64,000 nucleotides of DNA. Source: Cellvibrionaceae bacterium 1162T.S.0a.05. GTDB lineage: Bacteria > Pseudomonadota > Gammaproteobacteria > Pseudomonadales > Cellvibrionaceae. The notes below the pieces were generated by a model, which saw nothing but the letters and a program-made list of their open reading frames with translations, did no database searches and was not told the origin of the DNA. The translations under genes were made by a program, and so were the position numbers. Shown here one piece after another: positions 1-9,500 of the stretch (positions are counted from its first letter, which is position 1; each line of letters opens with the position of its first letter). The stretch is from NCBI GenBank assembly GCA_000964245.1, contig LANB01000001.1, positions 3,351,501 to 3,415,500 of the forward strand, given 5' to 3'.

Positions 1-225
1 GCCCTCGGCATCTTCTTCCAGAAATTTTAATTGCGTACCAGTTCGCAAGGCTGCATTGATGATGCGAAATTCATTGCCAGCACCACTGCGGAGAGGAACG
101 TAAAGCACATCGGTGATGTAGCGAAATTCCTGGGCCTGGCTTGATACGCTGATACTCAGCGTACAACAAAGTGCCAGCAGGCTCGGCAACAGGGCGTTTA
201 AGGGGCTTGTGCGCATTATTTTCAC
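1..225 (-). CDS. SH3-domain signal-peptide protein (TIGR04211/YgiM-like), partial
   Basis: The 3' part lies beyond the left edge of the window. The visible 75 residues begin with a signal peptide (hydrophobic stretch ending around SVSSQAQ), followed by EFRYITDVLYVPLRSGAGNE, the typical opening of the bacterial SH3 domain of the TIGR04211/YgiM family. Members carry a periplasmic SH3 domain followed by a coiled coil and a C-terminal membrane anchor; those parts are not visible here. I chose the GTG at 225 because AAGGA lies 8 bases upstream; an in-frame ATG at 216 is the alternative. It is the last gene of a minus-strand group after yciI, 23 bases downstream of it. The family is firm for the part seen; its exact role is not known. 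Confidence 0.75.
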   Translation of the reverse strand, partial: MKIMRTSPLNALLPSLLALCCTLSISVSSQAQEFRYITDVLYVPLRSGAGNEFRIINAALRTGTQLKFLEEDAEG

Positions 226-248
226 GGCTGTGTTCCTTATTGATTGTT

Positions 249-548
249 TCAGGGCAGCACTTTCTTGAAAGGTTTGACAACAACTTCACGATAAACCCCT
301 GCGCCGACATAAGGATCATCGTCGGCCCAGGTTTGAGCATCTGCCAGTGATGCGAATTCTGCAATGACAATACTTCCAGTAAAACCGGCTTCGCCCGGCT
401 CATTACTTTCTATTGCCGGGTTGGGGCCAGCGAGAATCAGGCGGCCTTCTTCTTTTAATTTGTTTAACCTGGCAATATGAGCAGGACGCACACTTTGGCG
501 CAAAGGCAGGCTGTTGTCGACATCTGTGCTGACAATGGAAAATAACAT
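249..548 (-). CDS. yciI: YciI-family protein
   Basis: This 99-residue protein has the YciI layout: an N-terminal beta strand ([10 protein letters not shown]), the [22 protein letters not shown] motif region, then strands through [31 protein letters not shown]. In the family the conserved His (here in RPAHIARL) and the Asp near DDDPY line a ferredoxin-like active-site pocket. The enzymatic substrate is unknown for most members. Length is normal. It follows the membrane protein at 609-1598 by 60 bases and precedes the SH3 protein, the same order as around yciB-yciI in Pseudomonas, so the three are probably one transcript. Confidence 0.88.
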   Translation of the reverse strand: MLFSIVSTDVDNSLPLRQSVRPAHIARLNKLKEEGRLILAGPNPAIESNEPGEAGFTGSIVIAEFASLADAQTWADDDPYVGAGVYREVVVKPFKKVLP

Positions 549-608
549 AGGACTTCCTGTTAATGGTGTTGGCTGTTTAACAACTTTGTTCTTTATTACT
601 TCAGCGGT

Positions 609-1598
609 TTATTGTACTGGATTGTTGTGCTCGCTATTTTGCTTGGCGAGCTTATCCATGTCGGGTTCTTCTTTTGTATCGGCTTCATCTTCTTCTGCAT
701 CGGGGTCAACGAGAATTTCTTCAAGTTGCAAGCCCGTATGACGTGTAACGGCGTAAAACAGGTAGGCCAGGGCGGCGAAGAGCACGATGGTAGAGGGTAT
801 TGCAATCACCGGGTAGCTGAGGCCCATCATGCGGCCAATTTCCTGGTTAAAGGCTTCGGTTCCTGCGGGGCTTTTTACGATGATTTTTGCCAAGACATAG
901 TTCAATACGGATGAGAGCAGGAAGGATAAGGCCAGAATGAGGTTGGCAATGGTAAGGCTGCGATTAAAGTCGCTTTCGGTATTGCGACTTTTCAAGGCGG
1001 CTTGCACTTTATCCAGGCGAATAATGCCGGATTTATACACAATACTCTTGATCAGGGGGTAGGGCGTTTTAATGGAGATCAATACCCCGAGGAAGATCAG
1101 ACCCGGTATGGCGGCTTCCTTTATGGCGATGTATTTGGGGTCTAACTCAAGGAGCGCAATGCCACCCGTGAGCAAGATGCTGACAACACCGAGTGCCGAG
1201 AAAATATTGAATTTACCGACTCGGAAAAAGTCTGCGATGCCGTAGAGTGCTGGAATGGAGACCGCAATGATGACAGCGGTTTTTGCCCCGAGCTGATTCT
1301 CGCCACTCAGTTTGATAAATATCAGCATCGGAATCAGCAGATTGAGAGAAAGGTTCAACAGGTTGCTTTCCTTGCGCTTGATATCGCCCCAAAAATCATG
1401 GATGGCAAATGCAATGGGGCTGACCAGCGCCAGAACCACGGCAATTTGCGGCCCCAGGTATTCCGGCTTGCTCAATATTGTTAAAATGGCTGCGGGCAGA
1501 GCGAGAGTGGTAACGAAGGTCAGCAGGAAATTGCGTTTCGGGAGCTTGCTTTTTGGGGGCTGGTTTTTCAGGCCAGCCTTTTCAGGCGCTTTAGACAT
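609..1598 (-). CDS. Multi-pass inner-membrane protein, possibly VC0807 family
   Basis: This 329-residue protein has a short basic N-terminus (about residues 1-22), then roughly eight hydrophobic segments up to about residue 290, and an acidic hydrophilic tail (PDAEEDEADTKEEPD) that should face the cytoplasm. Features such as HDFWGD after the second helix, paired helices and RVGKFNIFSALGV resemble the VC0807-type membrane proteins, whose function is not established. It sits upstream of yciI, where many gammaproteobacteria have yciB/ispZ, but it is almost twice as long as YciB and I do not see YciB motifs. Family assignment is tentative; that it is a membrane protein is clear. The ribosome binding site is weak (GAGATAGTAG before the ATG). 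Confidence 0.6.
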   Translation of the reverse strand: MSKAPEKAGLKNQPPKSKLPKRNFLLTFVTTLALPAAILTILSKPEYLGPQIAVVLALVSPIAFAIHDFWGDIKRKESNLLNLSLNLLIPMLIFIKLSGENQLGAKTAVIIAVSIPALYGIADFFRVGKFNIFSALGVVSILLTGGIALLELDPKYIAIKEAAIPGLIFLGVLISIKTPYPLIKSIVYKSGIIRLDKVQAALKSRNTESDFNRSLTIANLILALSFLLSSVLNYVLAKIIVKSPAGTEAFNQEIGRMMGLSYPVIAIPSTIVLFAALAYLFYAVTRHTGLQLEEILVDPDAEEDEADTKEEPDMDKLAKQNSEHNNPVQ

Positions 1599-1660
1599 CT
1601 ACTATCTCAAACTATCTCGGTAAATCAGTTACAGTCTTTACAGACGATTTATTTTTATTT

Positions 1661-1758
1661 GGGTTCAACCTGTCGGGTTCAACCCTTCAGGTTCAACCTT
1701 TCGGGTTCAACCAATCAGGTTCAACCGATCAAGTTTAACTATTTGGGTTCAGCTATGG
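1661..1758. repeat. 14-bp tandem repeat, seven in-phase units
   Basis: Units start at 1661, 1675, 1689, 1703, 1717, 1731 and 1745, an exact 14-base period. The core is GGGTTCAACC followed by four variable bases ending mostly in TC or TCA. Three more degraded TTCAAC/TTAAAC/CTCAAT units at shorter spacing follow to about 1790. The array fills most of the 247-bp gap between the divergent genes at 1598 and 1846. The period is not a multiple of three and no ORF uses it, so it is a non-coding minisatellite. Confidence 0.9.
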
Positions 1759-1845
1759 CTTCAACTTATGGTTAAACTGAAGGGCTCAATCATTCCACGC
1801 AATTTCGCCGGAATAAGTTTACATTTGGCAGGTTAGTACCTATCC

Positions 1846-2694
1846 ATGCTTTACGATCTTCATAGCCACAGTTCCGCGTCAGACGGTATTTTAAGCCCTG
1901 CGGCGCTCGTGTCGAGGGCTTCGGCCAATAATGTTTCAGTATTAGCGCTTACCGACCACGATACCGTGGCAGGTATCCATGAGGCGCGAGCCCAGGCCGA
2001 GCGGGAAAACCTGCAATTGATCGCCGGCATTGAATTTTCCAGTCAGTGGCAAGGCCGCAGTATCCATATCGTTGGCCTTGATATCGACCCCGATTCAGCG
2101 GCCCTGCAGGGCGCGGTTGCCCAGCAAGCAGCCGTGAGAACACGCCGCGCAGAACGCATTGCCGCAAAGCTGGAGCGCCTGGGCTTCGCCGGTGCATTAG
2201 CGGCAGCACAAGGTTTTGCGGGGGATGCCGTGATTGGGCGACCGCATTTTGCGCGTTTTTTAGTCGAGGCGGGGCATGTCAAAAATACCGAGCAAGCCTT
2301 CAAAAAATACCTGGGGGCGGGCAAGGCAGGGGATATCAAACAGGATTGGCCGGACTTTGAGCAGGTCATTGCCTGGATTCATCAAGCGGGTGGTTTGGCC
2401 GTATTAGCTCACCCCTGCAAATACAAAATGACACGCAGCAAACTCTGCGCTATGGTGCAGGCCTTTGCCGACCTGGGTGGCGATGCGCTTGAGGTGGTCA
2501 GTGGGCCACAGAGCCCGAATCAAACCCGGGATATGTTGGGAATTGCCGTTAAATTCGGCCTTAAGGTCTCCTGTGGCAGCGATTTTCACCAACCCGGTCA
2601 GGTCTGGCAGGAGCTGGGTAAGTTCGCGAGTTTGCCCGAGGATGTCGACGGTATTTGGCAGAACTTTCGTGCAAATCGCATCGGCGTTTTGTAA
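1846..2694 (+). CDS. rnm: PHP-domain phosphoesterase/RNase AM (YciV/TrpH family)
   Basis: The 282-residue protein has a polymerase-and-histidinol-phosphatase (PHP) fold. Metal-binding motifs are visible in order: DLHSHSSASDG at residues 4-14 (His6 and His8), LTDHDTVAG near 37-45, GIEFSS near 66, IGRPHFAR in the middle, LAHPCKY, and the C-terminal CGSDFHQPGQ. These match E. coli YciV/Rnm, a manganese-dependent enzyme that removes short RNA 5' ends and hydrolyses 3',5'-nucleoside bisphosphates. Some relatives only do the latter, so the exact substrate is inferred. Length is normal. It precedes yciO by 56 bases, as in many gammaproteobacteria. Confidence 0.85.
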   Translation: MLYDLHSHSSASDGILSPAALVSRASANNVSVLALTDHDTVAGIHEARAQAERENLQLIAGIEFSSQWQGRSIHIVGLDIDPDSAALQGAVAQQAAVRTRRAERIAAKLERLGFAGALAAAQGFAGDAVIGRPHFARFLVEAGHVKNTEQAFKKYLGAGKAGDIKQDWPDFEQVIAWIHQAGGLAVLAHPCKYKMTRSKLCAMVQAFADLGGDALEVVSGPQSPNQTRDMLGIAVKFGLKVSCGSDFHQPGQVWQELGKFASLPEDVDGIWQNFRANRIGVL

Positions 2695-2750
2695 AAGCCG
2701 TTTTATTGGTTTTATTTGTTTTTTTAGAGAGTTAAAAAGAGTCTTAGGCA

Positions 2751-3371
2751 GTGGCGCAGTTTTTTACTATTCACCCGGAAAATCCACAAGCACGCTTAAT
2801 TCACCAGGCGGTGGAGATTATTCGGCGTGGCGGCTTGATCGCTTACCCCACCGATTCCGCCTATGCGATTGGCTGTCATATCGGCGATAAACTGGCGCTG
2901 GACCGCATTCGCGCCATTCGCCAGTTGAACAAGGATCACAATTTCACCTTGATGTGTCGCGATCTTTCAGAGTTGGCCAAGTACGCCAGAGTCAATAATT
3001 CAGCCTTTCGCTTGATCAAAAGCCATACACCTGGGCCTTATACTTTTATTCTCAATGCGACCAGCGAAGTGCCGCGCCGTTTAATGCATCCCAAGCGTAA
3101 GACTCTGGGCTTGCGGGTACCCAACAACGAGATTGCCCTGGCCTTGATGGCGGAGCTGGGTGAACCCCTTATGAGTTCATCCTTGATTCTCCCCGGCGAA
3201 AGTGTGCCCCTGACTGACCCCTACGACATTCGCAGCTTGCTTGAGCACCAGGTCGAACTCGTGATTGATGGCGGATTCTGTGGTATGGAGCCGACAACCG
3301 TTGTCGATCTGACCGAGGATCAACCCAAAGTTACGCGCTGGGGTTGTGGTGATGCGTCTGAATTTGAATAG
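2751..3371 (+). CDS. yciO: YciO, Sua5/YrdC/YciO-family protein
   Basis: The 206-residue protein is aligned end to end with E. coli YciO in its opening (AQFFTIHPENPQARLIHQAV, then the PTDSAYAIGC motif). That match fixes the GTG start even though the Shine-Dalgarno sequence is poor. The KxR and SxN type signature of Sua5/YrdC proteins is represented by the region around IRQLNKDHNFTLMCRDL and by SSSLILPGE. Sua5/YrdC make threonylcarbamoyl-adenylate for tRNA t6A37; YciO shares the fold but its role in t6A synthesis is weak or separate, so I do not assign that reaction. It lies between rnm and scpA. Confidence 0.9.
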   Translation: MAQFFTIHPENPQARLIHQAVEIIRRGGLIAYPTDSAYAIGCHIGDKLALDRIRAIRQLNKDHNFTLMCRDLSELAKYARVNNSAFRLIKSHTPGPYTFILNATSEVPRRLMHPKRKTLGLRVPNNEIALALMAELGEPLMSSSLILPGESVPLTDPYDIRSLLEHQVELVIDGGFCGMEPTTVVDLTEDQPKVTRWGCGDASEFE

Positions 3372-3378
3372 TCAGTGC

Positions 3379-3407
3379 TTGGCGCAAACCAGGCAGCTTC
3401 TTATAAT
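3379..3407 (+). promoter_or_regulatory. Sigma70-type promoter for scpA-scpB-rluB
   Basis: TTGGCG at 3379-3384 and a perfect TATAAT at 3402-3407 are separated by exactly 17 bases. It begins just after the yciO stop codon and ends about 50 bases before the scpA TTG start, so it would give the segregation genes their own transcript with a start near 3413-3414. Confidence 0.6.
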
Positions 3408-3456
3408 GCCCGCTTGCACGCCGCCAGCCCCTTAAAGCCAGCCCCGAGGAATTAGT

Positions 3457-4329
3457 TTGTCTGGAATAGAAATACTCAGCGAAGATCAGAATACGCAGGC
3501 AGAGCCTGGCGATCCCGCTGCGGAGCACGCCGATAAAAGGCACGCCGAGCAGGAAGAAATGCCCTTCGCGATAGTCCAGGGGCGCGCCTTTACCCAGCTG
3601 CCCAAGGACCTTTACATTCCGCCCGATGCGCTGGAAGTAATCCTGGAAGCCTTTGAAGGACCGCTCGACCTTTTGCTCTACCTCATCCGCAAGCAAAACA
3701 TCGATATCCTGGAAATTGATGTGTCGGCGATTACGCATCAATATGTGGCCTACGTTGAAATGATGGAGTCCATGCAATTTGAATTGGCTGCGGAATACCT
3801 GGTAATGGCGGCCATGCTGGCCGAGATCAAATCGCGCATGCTGTTGCCACGATCAAGTGAAGCCGAAGAAGAGGATGAGGAAGATCCGCGTGCACAGTTG
3901 ATTCGCCGTTTGCAGGAATACGAGCGCTTCAAGCAAGCCGCTGAAGATATCGACGAAATTCCCCGTGTACACCGCGATACCCAAATTGGGCGCGCGCAAG
4001 GGCCGGATCGCAACTTAACGCGGCCTGATCCCGATGTGGATATGAAAGAAATTTTATTGGCACTGGCCGAAGTGTTGAAACGTGCAGATATGTTTGTGAG
4101 CCACCATGTGGAGCGCGAAAAATTGTCGACACGTGAGCGCATGACGCAAGTGCTCGAATCACTCAAAGGCCAGGCCTTTGTACCTTTTGTGAGTTTATTT
4201 AAAGTAAAGGAAGGGCGCCTCGGTGTCGTGGTAACGTTCCTTGCCATTATGGAATTGATCAAAGAATCGCTGGTGGAAATTGTGCAAACCGAAGAGTTTG
4301 GCCCCATCCACGTCAAAGCGCGCTCCTGA
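3457..4329 (+). CDS. scpA: Segregation and condensation protein A
   Basis: ScpA is the kleisin subunit of the SMC-ScpA-ScpB condensin, bridging the SMC heads during chromosome segregation. The diagnostic segment FEGPLDLLLYLIRKQNIDIL is at residues 68-87, followed by AAEYLVMAAMLAEIKSRMLLP and, near the C-terminus, the winged-helix segment ending in EIVQTEEFGPIHV. The TTG start at 3457 has GAGGA six bases upstream; the first in-frame ATG (residue 35) has no comparable site, so TTG is preferred. The N-terminal 55 residues are a charged extension. scpB follows after 36 bases. Confidence 0.93.
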   Translation: MSGIEILSEDQNTQAEPGDPAAEHADKRHAEQEEMPFAIVQGRAFTQLPKDLYIPPDALEVILEAFEGPLDLLLYLIRKQNIDILEIDVSAITHQYVAYVEMMESMQFELAAEYLVMAAMLAEIKSRMLLPRSSEAEEEDEEDPRAQLIRRLQEYERFKQAAEDIDEIPRVHRDTQIGRAQGPDRNLTRPDPDVDMKEILLALAEVLKRADMFVSHHVEREKLSTRERMTQVLESLKGQAFVPFVSLFKVKEGRLGVVVTFLAIMELIKESLVEIVQTEEFGPIHVKARS

Positions 4330-4365
4330 TCTTTTTTATAGGAAAAACATGTTTTCAGGAATAGC

Positions 4366-5508
4366 ATGAGTTACGAAGCAGAAAAATTACAACAAATTGT
4401 CGAAGGCGCGCTACTCGCAGCGGGTGAAGCCTTGAGCATCGACAAAATCCATTCGCTTTTTGAAGAACACGAAGCACCGGAAAAAGAAGAAATTAAAGAC
4501 GCACTGACAGCCATTCAGGAAAACTGTGAAGGCCGAGGCTTTCTTCTAAAAGAGGTCGCTAGCGGTTGGCGCTTTCAGGTAAAAGAAGAATTAGCCACCT
4601 GGGTTAACCGTTTGTGGGAAGAAAAGCCGCAAAAATATTCGCGAGCCCTGCTCGAGACACTCGCATTGATTGCTTATCGTCAGCCCATCACGCGCGGTGA
4701 CATTGAAGAAGTGCGCGGTGTTGCGGTGAGTTCACACATTATAAAAACCCTTGCTGAACGCGAGTGGGTAAAAGTGGTGGGTCATCGCGATGTGCCTGGC
4801 CGACCTGCGCTTTATGCAACAACGCGACAGTTTCTTGATTACTTCAATTTAAAGAGCCTCGATGAACTCCCTTCACTCGGAGAGCTTCGCGATATTGACG
4901 AAATTAATGCCTCTCTCGATTTCGAAGCCGCCGCCGATGGATTGCAGGACAGCGACGAACAAACACAAACTGAAAATACTCAGAACAATGAGAGTGGGGA
5001 AGAGCCCTCAGCAGATGGAGAGCCTTCAGCGGATAAAGAGCCTTCAGCGGATGGAGAGCCTTCAGCGGATAAGGAGCCCTCAGCGAGTGAAGAACCCTCA
5101 GAAGAAGAACATTCAGCAAACAATGAATCTTCAACCGAAGAAGAAAATATCGCCGTCGACGAATCCTTAGCAGATCAGCACACCTATACGATTGACAGTA
5201 ACGAGAACTCGGCGGAAGAAACAGCCGAAGAACAGCGTGAAGATTCTTTCGAAACCGTTGACAGTGATGGCACGGGTACAGCGGAAGAAACCCTGGCCGA
5301 ACAGCATACCTACGACATTGAGAATGACGATACCTTCGAAGATGACGTTGCAGAAGGCATTGGTGAAAGTGCCTTTGAAAGTGCTATTGAAAGTGATGCA
5401 AACCACACAGCCCCTGAAGAAGAAAGTAAAAACCAGGCTGACGTGAGTGATGAGCAAGAAGCCGTTGTGGAGGGTGAAGGCGATGGACAACCCAGCTCCA
5501 ACGGATAA
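4366..5508 (+). CDS. scpB: Segregation and condensation protein B with long acidic repeat tail
   Basis: Residues 1 to about 180 are a normal ScpB: two winged-helix domains with [25 protein letters not shown] and [25 protein letters not shown]. ScpB dimers bind ScpA within the SMC complex. The remaining 200 residues are extremely acidic and low in complexity, nearly all E, D, S, A, T, Q and N, which more than doubles the usual length. Residues 213-248 are six-residue repeats of the E-P-S-A-D-K/G type encoded by an 18-bp DNA repeat. Such acidic tails occur in several gammaproteobacterial ScpB proteins and are likely disordered; their role is unknown. The rluB start lies inside this gene, overlapping its last 26 bases. 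Confidence 0.92.
   Translation: MSYEAEKLQQIVEGALLAAGEALSIDKIHSLFEEHEAPEKEEIKDALTAIQENCEGRGFLLKEVASGWRFQVKEELATWVNRLWEEKPQKYSRALLETLALIAYRQPITRGDIEEVRGVAVSSHIIKTLAEREWVKVVGHRDVPGRPALYATTRQFLDYFNLKSLDELPSLGELRDIDEINASLDFEAAADGLQDSDEQTQTENTQNNESGEEPSADGEPSADKEPSADGEPSADKEPSASEEPSEEEHSANNESSTEEENIAVDESLADQHTYTIDSNENSAEETAEEQREDSFETVDSDGTGTAEETLAEQHTYDIENDDTFEDDVAEGIGESAFESAIESDANHTAPEEESKNQADVSDEQEAVVEGEGDGQPSSNG
5002..5109 (+). repeat. 18-bp coding tandem repeat in scpB
   Basis: Six in-phase units start at 5002, 5020, 5038, 5056, 5074 and 5092. The best-preserved unit is GAGCCTTCAGCGGATAAA, read in the gene frame as E-P-S-A-D-K, with variants ending GATGGA, GATAAG and AGTGAA. The last unit is the most degraded. 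The unit matches 16 of 18 bases of the non-coding array at 23724-23867. Confidence 0.92.
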
Positions 5509-6385
5509 GGATAAAAAACCAGCAAGCGACGAAAAACTGCAAAAAGTGCTCGCACGTGCAGGTTTTGGTTCGCGTCGTGAAATGGAAAAAGCCATCAGTG
5601 AGGGGCGCGTGACAGTCAATGGTCGCGTTGCCAAACTGGGCGATCGTGTCAGTATCAAGGATAAAGTGGAGTTTTCCGGTACACGCGTGCGCATGCAGGC
5701 GAGTCAGAGTGAGGATGTTCGCGTTATTCTCTACAACAAGCCGGAAGGTCAAATTTGTTCACGTCAGGACCCGGAAGGGCGCCCAACAGTTTTTCAATAT
5801 CTTCCACCAATAAAAAATGGCCGTTGGATTTCGATCGGTCGACTGGATTTCAATACCAGTGGCTTACTTTTATTTACCAATAACGGTGAACTAGCCAACA
5901 AGCTGATGCACCCCTCCAGCAATATTGATCGCGAATACCTAGTGCGCGTGCAGGGTGAAGTCACCAACGAAATTTTGCAAACCTTGCGTGACGGTGTCGA
6001 ACTCGATGACGGCGTCGCGCGTTTTACGGATATTGCCGAAGGCCAAAAAGAAGTGACAGATAGCGAACGCGGTAATCGTTGGTACTATTGTGTTGTGATG
6101 GAAGGTCGCAACCGCGAGGTGCGTCGTTTATGGGAATCCCAGGGCTTGCGAGTCAGTCGTTTGAAACGCGTAAGGTTTGGCAACATCTTTATCCCCTCGC
6201 ACGTTCGTGTTGGTCAATGGCTGGAATTTGAAGAGCGCGATATTCACGAACTCTATCTCACTGCCGGTATGGAACCCCCTCCCTTGTCTCGCCCCTCGCC
6301 CAAAAAAGTGAGTGAAAGACAACGGCACAATCGTAAATTGCGCGGGCACAGTTCGCGTGGTACACGGCCCGGCAAACAGCGTTAA
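5483..6385 (+). CDS. rluB: 23S rRNA pseudouridine(2605) synthase
   Basis: RluB converts U2605 of 23S rRNA to pseudouridine. An S4 RNA-binding domain ([20 protein letters not shown]) is followed by the RsuA/RluB catalytic domain with the [13 protein letters not shown] motif carrying the catalytic Asp, and [17 protein letters not shown] place the start at ATG 5483, where GGAGG lies nine bases upstream; this gives 300 residues and a 26-base overlap with scpB. The ATG at 5447 has no ribosome binding site. The C-terminal 35 residues are basic and serine-rich, a usual RNA-binding tail. scpA, scpB and rluB form a conserved operon. Confidence 0.93.
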   Translation: MDNPAPTDKDKKPASDEKLQKVLARAGFGSRREMEKAISEGRVTVNGRVAKLGDRVSIKDKVEFSGTRVRMQASQSEDVRVILYNKPEGQICSRQDPEGRPTVFQYLPPIKNGRWISIGRLDFNTSGLLLFTNNGELANKLMHPSSNIDREYLVRVQGEVTNEILQTLRDGVELDDGVARFTDIAEGQKEVTDSERGNRWYYCVVMEGRNREVRRLWESQGLRVSRLKRVRFGNIFIPSHVRVGQWLEFEERDIHELYLTAGMEPPPLSRPSPKKVSERQRHNRKLRGHSSRGTRPGKQR

Positions 6386-6470
6386 TTTGGTAACTAAAAA
6401 TTATGCTCTGTTACGTCGGTGGAGCGAAGACAGTTTTTTGCCTGACCTTTTCTGAAATAAATGTGTTACT

Positions 6471-6498
6471 AAAAAAATCCCGGCATGAGCGCCGGGAT
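6471..6498 (-). terminator. Intrinsic terminator of the GH9 gene
   Basis: On the minus strand an eight-base GC-rich stem (ATCCCGGC pairing with GCCGGGAT, six-base loop, 6477-6498) is followed by a run of seven T. It lies 23 bases beyond the GH9 stop codon. On the plus strand the hairpin has no clean T run, so it works mainly for the GH9 message. Confidence 0.85.
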
Positions 6499-6521
6499 CA
6501 GGAATTTATTTGAATCTGTAA

Positions 6522-9500
6522 TTATAAGTTTGCACAAAATCCTATGCTGTGGGTTGATTGTCCCGGCGCGAGGTGGCCATTCCAACCGACATTCGAAATA
6601 ACAATGCGGGCACCTGTCTGCGAAAAGTTGACATTCCAGAACTGGTTTATCCAGCCAGGCGTTGTGAACTCGGTTCGCCAGGAATCTACCGCGCTTGAAC
6701 CATTGTTGGTGACTTTCACTTCGGCACAATACCCTCCCGGCCAACTGTTGGTTACATGAGTTGTTGCAGAAATGGGCGGGGTAGGGGGTGGAGCATCACT
6801 GCTTGTCGCACAGTAGCCTATTACACCATCAAGCGTTTCACCGGCATTGAGTTGTTGAAAATTACCTGCACAGTCAGCGGTGTTTGCTTGAGAACACCAA
6901 GCGTTATTTGACGGTGCGCCCGTTACGAGATACGTGCTGTCATCCACTTTTTCCATATTGAGATTCCAGCCTACATAAATTTCGTTTGGCTCTTCAATGG
7001 TTAAAAACCAATTTAAGGCTGCAGAATCAGTGTTTTGCACTTTAATATTCTTACAGTAACCGCCGTCCCACTGATCCTTTATTTGGACTTCGAAATCGAC
7101 ATTGGCGTTTCCTTCGCCTCCGCCTTCTCCGTTTTGTCCTTCCCCGGGTTGTGGGCAACTCATTTCGAGGTTAAATGAAAGGTCTTCCTCAGGGTGATTG
7201 ATTGGATCACTTTGCACATAGTCCAGACCCGAGCCATCAGGTGCAAAACAACCAATAGAAGTCACCCTGACCACATAAGTGCCGTCTGGCAAATCCAGTT
7301 CTCCGGAGGTATCGAGAATATCGTCGGAGAAGGGGACAAGGGTGTATATGATATTGCCGGAAGCCTCTTCTTCAACAAGAAATACCTGTGCGATTGCAGA
7401 CTCGATATTTGAACCACTCTGGTCTTCAATACCGCTATCACTTGGAAACATTTCAACCGGAATATCGGCAGAGCAAGAGTTGGAAGGTAGCGCTGAACAT
7501 TCGCCCGGCACGACACTTTCCAGTTGCTGAGCCAAATATCCTGAGGCCATTGAAGACATCCACACTAAACCGGAATTCCAGTTAATGGTATTTTCCTTGG
7601 AGCACCACGCTTCAGGGGACCAGCCAATTCCGCCGTAGGTTTCTGCGGGGAAGTTTTCGTACTCGGTAACAGGTGGGCTGCCGTAGGTGCTGTAGTTTCG
7701 TTCAAGTCGCTCGCCACTCGGGTTATAGACATATTCTTCAATGGCTATTTTGAATTCATCGGCTAAAAACATATTCATAATGAGGTTTACGCCAAGCGTA
7801 TCCCTTGCCGAGGTATCATTCTCGGTGGATTTTATTCCGAAGTGGTAACCATCATTTCCGTCTAATTCAATCCCTTCCAGTTGGTCCTGCTCTCCCTCCT
7901 GCCACACGGAATCTGTTGAGAGAAAGCCGGGTTCTCCGGGGATAATCCAAAACGGTGTCCCTTTTTCATAAGGTCGTACAAACCCTTTTTCCTTGACGAC
8001 ACAGCTTGTCCACTCATTTTGGGGCCCTCCTGCCAGCCAACCTCGAGGGTAGGCTATGTCATCTAAAACCTGGTCAGGGAAGAGTTCGGGTGGACCACTT
8101 ACATTATCTTGACCTTTGTGAATATTCCAGGCGAATCGATCGTGGGTATCTTCTTCGGCGTAGGGGCCAAAGCCAGTGACAAAGGAAAGGTTCTGTGCAT
8201 TTTCACCGAGGATATAATCCATACCGTGCAACGATGCAGCGGCAAATCGCTGCGATAACACCGTGTTTGTTGGGTCAGCAAATTTTGCCGCATAAGCTAA
8301 TAGCTGAAGGTCATTCACTAATAAAGCATTACTGCCCCATTCCCAATCTCTTAACCAGGTGAGTTCACCGGCTTCACCACCGGACCAGTATGTTGCTACC
8401 GTGGTTGGTAATTTGGGTGCGGCGGTGATAGTGGTGCCGTCAGAAATCTTACCGCTGTAGGGTTCGAGCATCTCAAGTTTGATTTCCGCCGTACTTTTTA
8501 GTGAGGGGCTGATTTCGCTATTTGCGGGCACACCCCCGTGTTCTGTTGTCAGCAACGAAAAGTTTGCCGTTGCCGCCACGTGTTTCCAGTCGAAATACTT
8601 TCCGTAAACCGGAAAAGCGCCGAAATGTTCATCCTCTCTGATTTTATTAAGTAGATCAGGAAGAAAAGGAGATTCCGGTAATGGAATGTTGTAGATGCTA
8701 TGAAATTGGTAAGTTGAAATGTATGACTCGACGTCGCAAGCGTAAAAATCATCAGAAATATCATCATCACTGTAGGGGCCACCACCATCATAAATATCAT
8801 TCTCGCTATAGTTACTGGCGTAATATTTATAAGGCTGGATGGCATAAGCGCGCTTGCGTGCCGAATAGGCGATATTGTACCAATCAAGCGCACGGTCATT
8901 TTCACCATACTTAGCCAAGAGACGTGAAATATGCATGCCTGTTCTGCATATTGCGAGTGTTGATGCAGTCGAAGGTACAATGGCAACTCTATCCAAGCTT
9001 AGCTCTTTCTCTTTTTCTGTATCCCATGCGTGAAAACTAAAATCGCCCCAATTAGAGTTGTGTATTTTATGGGGAGCTAATAAGTTGGGGTCGTTTGGCA
9101 GCAAATTTTTAAAATAATCGGAACCCAAAATCACTTCTTCGAGCACAGGGACGCGCGTTTGTGTCGTGGGGTCGACAACTTGCATACTCGCTGGAATAAC
9201 AGGATCAACAGAAACGATAGTCGAGCCCGCTGGTGCAAACTCCAGGCTATTTAGTAATTGCCAGGCAGCAAACGCGTGGTTAACCGGGTATTGGCCAAAA
9301 TCACCGGCATCGGCCCAGCCCATGCCGCCACCCAGAGTTTCACCATTACACCAGTCTGGTACAGTATTATCGATACTGCATGGAACCGGATTGCCGTGTA
9401 GGGCTTCTCTTGAATAACTTGCATCGGCTGCACCATAAGCTGCAAGAAAATTTCCATCCACACCATTAATAGCGAGTTCAGGCGAGCTGCCCAAGCGATG

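Noticed and set aside
5167-5694. 175-codon minus-strand frame opposite scpB and rluB
   Set aside because: It is the complement of the acidic tail (GAA/GAT codons read as Phe/Ile/Ser) and spans two real genes.
8681-8914. Histidine-rich 77-codon frame on the plus strand
   Set aside because: It lies wholly inside the GH9 gene on the opposite strand and comes from the complement of its Asp/Tyr-rich stretch.
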